Assembly (NCBI RefSeq): GCF_030867095.1
Contig: NC_081831.1
Coordinates: 72,678,716-72,742,715 of the forward strand
Reading direction: 5' to 3'
DNA: 64,000 nt
Source of the DNA: Alligator mississippiensis
Taxonomy: Eukaryota; Chordata; Crocodylia; Alligatoridae
The notes under the pieces were generated by a model, which was not told where the DNA came from, did no database searches, and worked only from the letters and a program-made list of their open reading frames with translations. The position numbers and the translations under genes were made by a program. Of the stretch, positions 16,981-29,900 are shown piece by piece (within the stretch, counting starts at the first letter, position 1; each line of letters begins with the position of its first letter).

Positions 16981-17634
16981 ATGTCCATGTATCTAATCAA
17001 ACCACCAGCCATCCCTACCTCCCCCCATGGACTGCATGGCTGTCAGATGAGGTTGTTATAACAGACCTGGGGCACATGTTCTACGTCCCCCAAACTCCTT
17101 AGGCACCGACTCTGGCGCTCGGTCTAAATATCAACTCACTTTGACTCCCCCCTCCCCAAGCTTTCTCTGCCGTGCCAGGCTGCCAGGGTGTTCTTCACTT
17201 CTTGCACGACCGTGGCGTGTTCTTTTGCTTTCCAAGCGGGATTCCCCGCCGTGCCGCAGGAAATACTCTACCTATATCCTTGGAGGTATTGCATGACTTT
17301 GTGGCGTTTGTGGTCACTTACTCTGTATTAATAGAGGGTTAATAAATAGTTGATAGATTTTATAAGCATGCTGTAATATGAGTAAAGTGTCAGAGGCACA
17401 TCAGGAGCGGGTTATAGGCAACCGACTGACTCATTCTAGCAATCATTTATAGCAAGTAATTGGCCATTTTTCACCATTAGGATTATTCCTTTATTAAACC
17501 TTTCCAATTTGTGTAAAAATCGTAATGTATACTGTGAGAATGAGTGTTTCACTCAAGTAAGAACACTTTGAGAGTCCAGTTGCTTCCCCACTCACTTACA
17601 GATTGCCAACCTGGAGCTCTCAGTGTGAGGTAAT

Positions 17635-17835
17635 GACACATTCTCATTCCCAGAGATCTCAGAGTACTTTACAAAGGAGATTGGTCTCATCATCCTCATT
17701 TTGTACAAAGGAAAATTGAGGCACAGAGAGGGGAAGGAAACTATAGGTTACCCAGAAGGTCAGTCAGTGGCAGATCCAGGACTAGAACTCAGGTCTGAAA
17801 TCCTAGGCCAGTGCTGCAGCTGCAGAACCACACTG
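17635..17835 (+). repeat. MIR-like SINE
   Basis: It contains the MIR landmarks in order: tactttacaaaggag, cctcattttgtac, attgaggcacagagagggg, gtcagtcagtggcagatcc, ggactagaactcaggtctg and the ccagtgctgc end. It lies between SLC25A5 and the CR1 copy. Confidence 0.75.
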
Positions 17836-18566
17836 TGCCCCCTTTATAGGGTTGACATGTGCGGAAAAATAGTGTTATCAATTTGGGGACGTATTTTCTT
17901 TCAGGCAACAAGAATTAGGAAAAGCAAAGTTAGGAAAAGCCATTGTCAGAAAATGGGCAGGGAGCAAAACTGATCAAGACGTTCTGGCTGAACAAGTCCT
18001 AGGACTGAATCTTGTCTGCACAGCAGGCCGACTAGCTTTTAAGGAAGAGTACAGAAATTAACATGCCTTAGTCAGTGTTGAGAGTCATGTACCAAGGCAG
18101 CTTTTCCACTCTTAGCGCTTGTTCCAGGCTCCAGTTGCTCTAGGCTGGTAGTCCTGGGCCTGTGCCTCTGAGCTTCTGCCCCTTCTGGGGCTAAGACTTA
18201 ATGCTGTAAAGAAGAAATCTGCCCTTCTAAAACAAGGGAAGTGGCACAGCCCATGAGACTCCCTGGAGGGTAGGGAAGTAACAGGTATAAAATTGCAGTC
18301 TGGGCTCCTCCAGTGACTTATAGGGCAGCCCTGGTAGAGCCAGGTCTCTGAAATCCCAGCCTAGCTCAGTCCAGTTCTCTCAAATTCTAGCCCATGCATG
18401 AGCTTACCTCGAGGCTGATCTCGGTCCCATCTTTACCCATATGCAACAGGGGCTCAATAATACTCCCCTATATTACAGGAGTCCTCTGAGATCTCAGTCA
18501 GAAAGGTATGCCCACACTAGGAATTAGGAATGAGTGTGCCTTGTGGCAATGCCCATATTTCCTGCC

Positions 18567-20090
18567 CATAGAATCATAGAAAATTAGGTTCAGGAGGTCA
18601 TCTAGTCTAACACCCCCTGCTCAAAGCAGGACCATCCCCAGCTAGATCATCCCAGCCAAAGCTTTGTCTATCCGGGTCTTAAAAACCTCTGAGGATGGAG
18701 ATACCACCACCTTTCTGGGTATACTGTTGCAGTGCTTTTCTACCCTCCTAGTGAGAATGTTTTTCCTAAGATCTAATGTACGCTTCCCTTGCTGCAACTT
18801 GAGCCCATTGCTCCTTGTTCTGTCATCTGCCGCCACAGAGAACAGTCCAGCTCCGTCTTTGGAACCACCCTTCAGGGAGTTGAAGGCTGCTGTTGAATCC
18901 CCCCCTCCCCCCGAGTCTTCTCTTCTCCAGACTAAATAAGTCCAGTTCCCTCAGCCTCTCAGAAGTCGTCTCCCAGCCTCCGAAACATTTCCATTGCCCT
19001 CTGCTGAACTATTCCTAATTTGTCCACACCCTTTCTGTAGTGGGGGACCCAAAACTGGACACAGTACTCCAGATGTGACCTCACCAGGGCTGTATAGAGG
19101 AAAATAATTACTTTCCTTGATCTGGTGTAACCCCCATGTCCTTTTCTGTAGAGTTGCTGCTTAGCAAGTAAGTCCCCAGCCTGTACTGGTGCATGGGATT
19201 GTTTTGTCTTAAGTGTAGGACTAGAAAAGAACAGTAGTCTAGAAGCTGACCTTGCTTGTGAAGACTGAGATAAAAAAAGGGATTGAGTACTTTAGCCTTT
19301 TCTGCATCAACTGCCACATTCAGTAAGGGACTCACGCTCTCCCTGGTCTTCCTCTTGTTACTGACAGACTTGTAGAAACCCTTCAGGTCACTTGCTAGCT
19401 GCAACTCCATTTGCACTTTGGCCTTTCTTAGCAATACTCTTACACTCCTCCCTAGTCATCTATCCAAGTTTCTACTTCTTGTAAGCTTCCTTTTTGTGGT
19501 GTAGATCACTGAATAATTCTCTGCTAAGACAAGCTGGTCTTCTGCTATACTTGCTAGTCTTCCTGCACATCAGGATGGTTCATTCCCCAGGTTTCTTTAA
19601 AGTACAGCCAGCTCCCTTAGACTGGCCTCCCAGTGGATCCTGCCCTTCAGTTCCCCAAGTGAGCTGAAGCCTGCTCTTCTGAAGTCCAGGGTCCATACTC
19701 TGCTGTTCTCCTTCCTTCCTTCCTTTTCTCAGGATCCTGAACACAGTCATCTCCTGGTCACTACTGCCCAAGTTGCCATACACTTCTACACTGATCCCCC
19801 ACTGATTCTTCTCCGTTTGTGAGCAGTAGGTCAAGAAGACCACAGCCCCTAGTTGGCCTCTCCAACACTTGCACCAGGACATTGTCCCCAACACTCCCCA
19901 AGAACTTCCTGGAGTGCCTGCACACTGCTGTATTGCCTCCCAGCAGATGTCAGGATGATTGAAATCCCCCATGAGAACCAGGACCTGTGATCTAGAAACT
20001 TCCATTAGCTGTTTAAAGAAAGCCTCATCCACTTCATCCCCCTGGACTGGTGCTCTATAGGGGTCTACCTTACTCGAGGAGATAGCCAGA
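18567..20090 (-). mobile_element. CR1 LINE, 3' half with part of the endonuclease, internally deleted
   Basis: The minus strand holds CR1 3' sequence ending in the ATTCTATG-type tail at 18567. It includes the LEYCVQFW-like reverse-transcriptase end (about 18990-19090), a mid-RT fragment (LASDLKGFYKSVSNKRKTRE, 19330-19410) and an endonuclease fragment (VDEAFFKQLMEVSRSQVLVLMGDFNHPDICWE, 19930-20040, shown in pieces). The junction near 19095 skips most of the RT, and the 5' part of the endonuclease is missing. Many stops are present; it is inactive. Confidence 0.85.
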
Positions 20091-20099
20091 TGATTTTGT

Positions 20100-20900
20100 G
20101 GGCAAATCCCAGGGCCAGCCACCATTTTCACAGGCTGAGTGTGGTGGCCGCTTCTTCCCCCATGCCTGCATGGTACAATAAAATGCTGGCTCCTTAGAAG
20201 GAGCCAACCATACTCATGGCACTGCGGTCTGGCCATACAGCCCACCAGGGTGGAAGGAAGGAGGAGGGCTGCTGGCAAGATGGCTGCCACCTCTCAGCAC
20301 TGATTGGCCAAGGGATCTCAGTGGCTCCACCCCTTGCTGCTGATTGACTGCAAGGGCTGTCCATCATATGGCCCCACCCCTCATTGCCGATTGGTTGCAA
20401 AGGCTGCGTTGCATCACGTAGCCTCACCCCCCCATCACCGATTGGTGGAGAACCGCACGGCCACACAACAGGTAGCCTCTCAGCCAATCAATGGTGACAG
20501 GCAGCAGGCATCTTGCAGGCAGCCCCTCTCCATCCTTTCACCTTGGCAGGCTGTGTGGCTGGGCTGCAGTGCCGTGAGGCTGTGCTGGCTAAACCGGGAC
20601 CTGGGTGGAAGCTTTGACAGTGAACAGTCCTGTCTAGACAGACACCTCACAGGTGCAAGCACAGGAAGAGCTGGCAGTGGCTCTGGCATTGCAGCATCCT
20701 CCAGCCATCTGTCTGGGTCTCTTAAACCTGTCGCCTCTCTTCTGCCCCTCTCTCCAAGCAGGCCTTCCCTAGCCAGCTCCCTGTAAGCTGACCGGTTCAC
20801 TGCTCCTTGGTCTTCAAAGGTTCCCTTTTCCCTGCTGACCTGCTTCTTCTCACCGAGTTTACAGCGAAGGAAAGAGAGCGAGTTTTGAGGCAGCCTCCCT
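20100..20900 (-). repeat. GC-rich block with tandem CCAAT-box units, possible CR1 5' UTR
   Basis: Between 20295 and 20495, units of about 50 bp each carry ATTGG or ATTGA followed by a CCACCCC-like run (ATTGG at about 20303, 20391 and 20441; ATTGA at 20343). Adjacency to the CR1 endonuclease fragment suggests these are promoter repeats of the same LINE, with ORF1 deleted. An unrelated GC-rich repeat is possible. Confidence 0.4.
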
Positions 20901-21639
20901 AGCAAACTCCCCCTAGCTCTGGACTCTAGTTAAACAAGGGGCTTAAGTATTGGTCTAACTGCTGAGTTGTAGCTACTTATACTAAATATACATAGGTTAG
21001 TTACTCTTATTTAAAGACATGATCCTGCCTTACAGGTTGTCTTTCAAAGAGGCAGGAACTGATCTGCAAACTGCCCTGTTTGCTGTCCCTGTTCACTCCC
21101 TCCTTGGTCCCCAAGGGAGTCTCCTTTTATACACTTTTGGACCTGAACTAGCTTTGTCCCTTTGGGCTTTTGTCAGATACAGGGAGCAATCATCCACCTA
21201 GCAGCACTCCCAGCTGCTCCAAGCACATGCCCAAACAACCCAGCAAACAAACACTCAGCACACCAATCTCACAGACAACTCTGACTTGCTTACCTTCCCT
21301 GACCAGGATCTGGAGCCCACCCAGCTGGGATTCATTTGTAGTGTTATATGCAAGTCTCAGCTTTGGTATGTGTTATAATACACCATGTTATAATGTGGAT
21401 GGAAGAAGGGCAGGTTGCGTGACTTAGGCTGGTGGGATGTACTATGCAGCATGTGGACAGCTCTCGGCATAGATGTATGTCAAAGGGTGGGGTCCCTAGG
21501 GACAGCCATGATACCCTTAGGGTCCTGTGACCTTGCTAGCTTTGGCCTACGGGTGCCTTCTATTCTTTCCTGCCACATCTTGATGGTTAAGATAATAGAC
21601 ATTAGATAGGGAGGCTGCCCTCAAGATGCTATGCAGTCA

Positions 21640-22390
21640 CGGTTCTGGTGGATCCCACTAAGCCATGTGGGTTCTTAGACCCCTTAACTGGGTCCCTCTC
21701 TAAGGAAATACCTCACAGGACACCCCAAGCCTTATGGGCTAGATGCATAACTCCAAAGCTGCCCCTTTATCATGCCCCGCACCTCGCAGATGGTATTAAA
21801 AAGTTGTCCCTCTGAGGCCTTGATATAACTCAGCCTCCCTTCGTCACCGGGCTCCCCGCAGCCCTGGCTCTGCACCCTCACTGGCACTGGGCTCCCCGCA
21901 CTGTAGTGTGCCCCAATGAGGTCTCTATCTCCCCAATAGCCTTAGCCCAGTCCACCGGTTTAAATAGCGATGGAAAACACAAGCCCCTGGGCTATAATGT
22001 AATACAAACAGTGCAGGGTGCACTCTGTCCCTTTAAAAGAGGCAAACTTCTCCCCAAGCATTAAGTACCTTGTAGCCCAGGGTACCTGGTGAGCTCTGGG
22101 AGCCCCATTAGTCCTGTGAGCAGCATACCAGGTGGCGCTGGGCAAGTCTTCTCTGCAGACTCCTTCCCCTGGCTGCTGCCAGAGAACTAACCCCTGCTGG
22201 CCTCAGCCCTGGGTTTTATACTGCCCAGGGCCCTGCCTTCTTCTGGTCAGCTGACCAGGTGCAAGTGCAGGCTAATTTCCTTGTTAGCCTGCTGCCATAG
22301 TAACCTGCACCTGTGTGGGGTTTCTGCCTGGCCCCCTCTCTAGGCAGATTCTGCTCTTCAAGAAGCAGGCACCGTAGTGCCCTGTGACAG
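21640..22390 (-). mobile_element. Possible old solo LTR-like fragment
   Basis: On the minus strand the block begins near TGTCACAGGG, carries a TATAAAA box at about 22214-22220 and continues with GC-rich sequence. This layout suits an LTR. No internal viral region is seen, so if real it is a solo fossil. The ends and family are uncertain. Confidence 0.35.
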
Positions 22391-23014
22391 TATACTACAA
22401 GGCCACCATTATTCCTGCTCTCAAAAGCTTCATTCCTTGAATGTAAGACTGAATTCTGATGCTGCCTTCTGCTATAAATTTCCATGGACAAGCTCTATTT
22501 TTTTCCTAGCACGCTTTGCCTCTGAAAGCCTGAATACTCCACAAAGGCAGTGAGGTGCCTGAATTCAGGCACTCTGTGCCAGCTACAATTGGATGCCCCA
22601 CCAATGCACAGAGAAGCTTTGCTCTTCTCCCAGGAAAATCAGGATCAGCTTTCAGTGTCCAAGAAAGTGCCTACTAGTGACATTTATGCTACCAGTAAAC
22701 TGGTCCTTCCAGTGCAGCATTCCAGTTTCATATCTAGGAGAAAGCCTGCTCTGCTAGCAGGGACACTGGGGCAAGTGACTGGAAGTCCAGAGGTCAAAAG
22801 CTTTGAGGCCATAGCACAAGTGCTCATGGTGCAGCCATGTTAGATTCCAATGAATCTGCAAATTCTACTAAATACCTTGCCACAAGGACATGAGAAAGGA
22901 AAGAAACTAGAAGAAGCATGGAAACATTTTGATTCAGATCACAAGAGTCAAAAAGAATTATTGTACTCAAATCTCAGGTTGCGGTGGGCAAATATAATAT
23001 AGCACAGGATTCAA

Positions 23015-23965
23015 CATTTGATCATATCTTTTATTCCAAAATATTAATTTAATATAAAATACTGAAAAAACATTGATAGGATGTTAGCTCTGACAGCTAA
23101 GCCATGTGGTAGCTGCATTTCTCAGGCAATGTTCAGTAGTTAAAGCAAATATTAAAATGTACAAACAGTGCTGCTTTTTTCAGTGATTCAGGTACAGGCA
23201 GTGGCATTCCAGGGGGGACAAGGGAGTGAGAAGATATTTTAACATGTACTTAGATTTGTTAGATTGTCAGTTCAGCGCACCTCACACATGAAGATTCTTT
23301 TTTTGGTAAGAGCACAGCTGCAGGGTATTTCCCCTTTGTTTGCAAGAGGGGCTCATAGAAAATTCAACTGTTTTCAAGGAACTTTTACAAAAAGCTGAGA
23401 ATAAGAATTGGGAGGATTAGCAGAGGTGTGAATTGTGTGGGAACAGAGCTGCAGCTTCAGAATGCCACATCCACATGGGATCTCAGACGGACAGATTTCG
23501 GTCAAGACACTCACATGATAGGGAGTCTAGTTATTGTTTGTAACCATTCTGGACACTAGTGCCCCAAGGAGCACTGGGATTTTAAAAACAGATTTACCAT
23601 TCCCTAATGATTTTTGGGCTAAGTTACAATTTATGCTCATCTCTCAGCTCTCTCATTCCTTGCAAGTGACTTTAGTATTTGGCTATTTGACATTTAAAAA
23701 CACTTCCACTGAGTTGTTTTTAACTTCCAGTACTGTAGTAGTTCAAAAATGTTTGTGTCTTTCCTTTGCAGGTAAGCTTGTGTCCATTTCCTACGCGAGT
23801 TACAACACCCATGAATGTCTGACACAGGTGTTTCAGTCCCACAGTGAGGGGCTGGTACCTGTAGCTCAGTATACCCTCCTTTACCCTATGCTTTCTTAAT
23901 ATTGTGGAGCTGATTCAGAATGATATTAGCCTACCATCCAGGCCGTGGGCTTCCCAGCTCAGTTT
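23015..23965 (-). other. SLC25A43: SLC25A43 3' UTR with probable poly(A) signal
   Basis: About 950 nt follow the TGA stop on the minus strand before an AATAAA signal (tttatt on plus at 23030-23035). No coding potential or clear repeat is seen between. The end point is inferred from the hexamer. Confidence 0.5.
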
Positions 23966-26900
23966 TCAAGAGTGGGTTTCCTTGGCTTGAAGTTTCCTCG
24001 ACTCGAAGTTTCCTCTTCGAAGCAGCTTCAATTCTTGCAGTTCCTGTGGCTGTAAACTTTGGTCCACTCCAGGAGTGAGCTTGTAGCTTAACGGAGATTC
24101 AATATAACCATTTCTGTAGAGACAGACCCGCTTGCAGAATTCAAAGGTGCTAAACATGATACCGAAGTATGGGACGACCTGTAAAAACAACCATACAGAT
24201 AGAAATCAACAATTAATTTACAGTCACCAGTAAGATTCCCTATTCAGAGCTCAAAAAGCTGGGGTGCATCAGTCTCCATGTCTTGATCTGGTCTCCTAGT
24301 CAATGGAGTTATGTTAACTTACCCTACCTGAGAATCTGGCCACAAACTAATTAATGCAGTCTGGAGCCTGCAGAACACTCCATGAAATGCTAAGCACACC
24401 CCTGATTATAGTACTTTCTTGGGGAAATGGACCTGCATCGTACTTTGCTTCAAAGTGATTTTTTAAATAATTAAAGCCTAACAGGAAATCTCAGAGGTAT
24501 TTTGCACATGGTAGAGTTGATTTTCTTCTTTGTCCTGAGCTGATTCAGCAGAGCTCTGCTGATCTACCCTAGCTGAGAATATGGGTCTTTATGTTTAGTA
24601 GTTTTCCCTAGATTCTCTCTTTCCTTTCCCAAATGAACTGGAATAAAATTGCTGAGGATGGTGTAATTTGAGAAGCAGCAACTTTGAGGAAGACCAAGAT
24701 ATACTCAGTAGCTTCATGATACCTTTTTCTGTTACAAACGTGCTACTCAGCATAAATGGGAATGGCATCATGTGTGTTATGATGATCACAAGTCACCTGT
24801 TAGCTTGTCTCGGCTGGCTGAAAACAGGTTGAAGGCAATTCATACCTTGAGCAGGCTGGCCGTGAGTCCACTCCAGAGTCCAAGCACACCTTTGTGCTTC
24901 ACCGTTTGCCTAAAGCAGTCAATCATGCCAGTGAAATGCACATCAACTCCTCCATAGTGGGGAAGGTATGGACTCTGAGCCTGTTCACAAGACAGAATAG
25001 AGTTTTCTTTTAAAGAAAAGAATAAATGCAATTAAAACTGATTATTTCCTTCATTTTTGTAGGGGTTGAATCCTTTCTTTAATGGCAGATTTAAACAGAG
25101 AAGAGTTCTGGGACAAGAGGCCTTTGTCTCGACTCAAAAGAAATACCACATCTGTCTGCAACCTTATGAAGAGGCCACTAGGAAAAGAGAAAAATGTCAA
25201 TACCTGAAGTGCACAGGGCAGGATAAATCTAGCACTAATTTGGTGTTACATTTATACCATACATACAAACCACATAATGCTTATTTACATGATCAACATG
25301 CAAGATCACACTGATACTGGGTTATGCTCTTCCAGACACATGTATAATTATCCCATAGGAGATATCCACGCTACAGTCAGTGTTGTGACTGCAGCCCAGA
25401 CATACCTGAGCAACCTGTAATCCCCATAGTTTAGAAAACAAGGCAGTGAAGGTGCAGCACCATGAGCTTCAGTTCAATTCCATCCAGAGTCTGAGGTACT
25501 TACTCAGAAGACTGTACCACTGTCTTCCCTGAACTGCTAGCTGAGCTAGCCTACCTGTCCCACGGTCTGGGCATATTCTTAGCTCATACAGAAGAAGGTG
25601 CAAGGGTCAGCTTGGGAGTGCCTGAAGTGCTCAATCCTTTCTCCATTAATCTCCTATTGTGTTAGAACAGTCAGGAGAGCCTGAACTTGAATAATCCAAT
25701 CCTCATCCATCTGTGTATTTACTGCAGGGACCTACTTTGTATGTGCAAATCAGGGATTTGCTCACACACAAGAGACTCCTCTTCTGCTTAGGGTGCAGTG
25801 TCCCTTTTCAGCTTAGGCAGACGACTGCCTTAGTTCACTGAGGATTGGTGATTTTATATTAGTGGAAGTAGCTAATCAATTGCTGAATATTTATACAATT
25901 TTCTATTTCCCTAACAAACCATAGCAGTATGCAGCATACTATTTCTTCCTTCTTGGCTGGCCTATGCATAGCTTCCTCAAGGTGCTAAGCCTCTAACAAG
26001 CATCTCTATCAAACTGACAACTGGTGGTGACATTTTCTAGATGCTTCTGCTATAGAATATCAAATAGTTGGCAGCTCTGACCTAGATGGTGAAAAATGGA
26101 AACACACTGAGGGCTAAAGGCCAGCTCTGCTGTAAGTGGGTGAAACAGAATTGACTTTAACTGTGCTCTGTCCCCTTTTGCCAGAGATGAGTTTTTTATT
26201 AAAGTTAAGAAGATGATAAGAATACTTGCTTTCTGCACATGTGTTTTTCTGCTCAATTTTTCCTCCCATCAATTTTGCATGTGTGTGAATTTACTGAGCA
26301 GGTGAGGTACTGGAATAGCAGCTGTGAAGACCCTGAGTGAAATTCTCTGTTGTGCCTCCAAGGCTTTATTTTTGCTGCAAGAAAAAATGTATTTAAGCAA
26401 GAATACATTTTTTTTTGCCCCTGAAAGCAAAGCCACGGAGGCTTCTCATCCCTGCTCTGACAAAACTTCAGAGGAAGCCCTTGGAAAGCAACCTGCAACT
26501 CTCTTCTTTCCTTGCTTCACTGGGGAATCCTGCCTCTCTCTACGGCTCTAACCCTTTTATCCAGCTTACAGGGACTGAAGCAGAGCTGAGGATTTCACCT
26601 CTGGAGACGGCCTGTTTCTTTCTATGCCTCCCTGCCAATGTGCTTTCACCATGATGAACAGAGAGCATGCTGAGGCGTAAGAGAAGGCTGTGTAATTGCT
26701 GGGGTCACTTTGGTTCTTGGCCTTTCCCCTGATGCAGCTAACTCCTCAGGGTCACAGCCATTCTCAAGATCCCTGGTGGTGGTATGACACTCCACTACCC
26801 ACACCTCTATCTGATGCAAGTGAAAAACAAATATTTTTAAAGCCCTTAAACCCTGTGCCCACAGGGCTCTTGACCAGAGACTCCCAGCACAGCTCATTGT

Positions 26901-29900
26901 ACAAGGAAGGTATAGTGTGACAGGGGCTCCAGATCCCCTAGGGCACGTGTTGCTCAGGGCAAGGTAGTACATGAGACAATGCCTCGCTTGCTTAGGAGGT
27001 AAGCACGGAGTCACTTCGGAAAGTCTCACCCTGGGAACTGAAACCCAAATGCAGCTTGGCCCATTCTTCTTCCTTTTTCCAGCTATGTCAGGAGTACCAT
27101 GAATTAGTTCCCATAATCTGTTATAGATAGGGAAACTATCAGAAACGGAGGAGTGGAAAAGGGACAATTTGTGGAAGGAAAACATTATTACTGCTACATA
27201 AGTGTATCTGTGCCCTTCTACGTGGCATGTCTTTACAGTAAGCAGGGGAGGACCTGCAACAATTAAGTGTATTAGTTTAACTTAATCGCTTTAGATGCTG
27301 TATACATTGCAAAGACGCATCAAAAGGGCTGCTGTTTTGCCTGTAATACAAAGCTACAAGGAATACTGATTTAACTAAGATGTCATAAGCAGGAAAAGCC
27401 TTCTGAGAAACGTTAAAGAGCAATGAATGGCAGGTCAAAGACCCGGACTTCTAATTTGCTCCCCAGTCTGTGATCACTAAAGAGATTATTTATAATAATA
27501 TTCACTGGGGTTAAAGCTGTTTTCAAGATTCTTGACTGTGGCGCACAGTGCATCCCTCAACCATTCTGTATTAAAGGAGCACTGCCTTCATTTTTTCCGA
27601 AGATTTTAAACAGTATTTAAGGAACAATTGTCCAAAGAATCTTAGCATCACTTATCAGAGGAGATAAAATAAGTGTCATGGCTCATAAGGCATCACAGCT
27701 TAAAACAAAAGTATGTAAGCTAATATTGTATGTTAAGTAGTTTTTGTCAGAGGAATTCAAAAAATTTAAAAATTGCTTCAAAATCTATTTCCTCTGGCAT
27801 TATTTTTAACTGAAAAAGCATTAGTGAGGATGTTGGGTGGTGCTGCGGGATTTACATATACCCATAATAATGCAATGCCTGCAACTATGGTAGGGCACTG
27901 AGGGCCAGAAAGTGAAACAAACTGAGCAGATCAGACCAGTATCACTATCCAATCTTTTCAAAGACACGGCCTGGCTTAGATAAGAGAGACAGAGATGCCT
28001 ATGGGATAAGATCTGGGAGTACTGTTCTTATGGGTAGCATAATACATAACAAGGCAACTTATACATCTTTATTTTGGCAGAGCTTGAATCCTTAGGCTAC
28101 TTAACTGATGCACGTATGAAATGCCTAAGATCTTTCCTCCCAAGAAATATTCTACTCTAGGGCCTTTACATTTCTCTGGAAGAACAGTGGTATTGTGTGC
28201 AAGGGCTGTGCTGATAACAAACAGACAAGGAATGCTAAGTTGATCATCTTCATTCCATGTGTCTGCAGTGGATGCACTTGGTCCTTTGAATGATCAAATG
28301 TACTAAATAGAGGACATCTCTATTTACTCTCTCTCAACTACAAACAGCCTTTGTTGGTCTCTAGTAGCCAATGAGTCAAACAATCACTATACTGCGCAGA
28401 TATAGTTAAAAGACTATTCTGTTCTGATAATCTAAAAGCAGGGGACAAAAGAGGAGTCAGGTGCCATCTGTACACAGGATACCAGGGTACACAGGATAAA
28501 ATACCAGGATACAATCCTAGGTAAATGTCACAGCAGTAGGCTGCCATTATAGGCACTGATCTTACAGACCTTTACAGGGACGGGACTTCTAATTACTTTT
28601 TTTTTGTGCTTCTCTTGCTCTGAAAGCTGATCACAATTAGTTCAGTGGGATTCTGTTCCTTAAGGACTGCAGGATTGGGCTTTAAGGGTAAAACTTGCTG
28701 GCTCATTAGGGACAAACAGGGGTGGCACCAGCCTCTTCCCAGTGAGGGGGCTGAGGTGGGCTAGTCAGAAAACTGTGGGGGCTGCGATACATCTGGCCAA
28801 TGGGCAAACATTCCATTTTTTAACAATACCCGCTTAAGGCGCCGTGCCTCTGCAGGTGGGAGCATGACAGATTCAAATGCACAGAGCAGGTGGTGAACTG
28901 GGAAGGAGGCGGGGGGCTTGGACAGGGGTGGTACTGGGAGGGATGGTTACGGGGGTGGGGAGAAGGTGAATTTTGGGGTGGCTATAGCCCCCCCAAAACT
29001 CCCCTAGCGCCACCCAGGGGACCAAAATGGGAACTCTGGGACTGGATTTTCAGGTAAGGAACTTAGGCCTTCTGCCATTTGGGACACTTTGACTTCCAAC
29101 TGCCTGACCTGTGCGATCTGACATGCACCCGATTACATCCACAAGGTTTTGTGCACGCAGACTTTGGGCACAAAAGAGAGAACAGCTTGAAAATAGAGCG
29201 AGCCTTTTAAAATCTTCCTTCTCCTTCTGCAAGATGAGATTTCTGTTCATCTGAAAGTCTGTTATGACCATATAGTGTGTGGCACTACTGACCCAGGAAC
29301 AGCAAAAGGACAGTTAATAAGGTATTTTTCAAGATCTTGTTTTGGTGACCAACTAGAGCACTATCGCTTAATATTTCTATAAAAATCAGAAAACTCCTAT
29401 CCTGCCCTTCTGAACAACTTCTGAAACATACAGGAAAGCAGTTTATGATGAAGCTCAAGAATTCATTTTACTTAATCTAGAATCTAAAATAACAATGCTA
29501 AAGTTTTGTAAGACTGGGTTAGAAGGGGCATGTAGGACGGCTAAAGGCAACTGCAATTGAAAGGAAACTAAAGGACAAATCCTTGCTCAGTCAAAACTGC
29601 TAAAATCAATAGGAATTTCACGCGAGTGAGGACTGAAGGGACTGGACTGAGAGAGTATTTTATTCCCCGTAAATCACACGCCATTTCACTATGTAAACAA
29701 AGAACAAATATTTAAAAAAGAGCAAGAGACTAGATCAGCCACATTTAACCCCTCCTGGGAGTCACCACTCAGATAGGGGCAGAGTCCTGGCTTTTTCTGT
29801 GTCAATCATGCTGACTAAACCACGAACCAGGACATAAAGTTCCCAAAGCCCTGTGGAAAGGTAAACTGCTGTGAGGTAAGAGCAGGCAGTTGTCTCCAGA

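Noticed and set aside
19580-20290. 236-codon minus-strand frame as a host gene
   Set aside because: Its middle is a CR1 endonuclease (LMGDFNHPDICWE); the rest is unrelated flanking translation.
26925-27010. TGTGACAGGGG start as an LTR end
   Set aside because: Only the first few bases resemble an LTR terminus; no matching end or promoter box was found.
26646-27185. 179-codon minus-strand frame in SLC25A43 intron 3
   Set aside because: No recognisable family, no splice context and ordinary composition.
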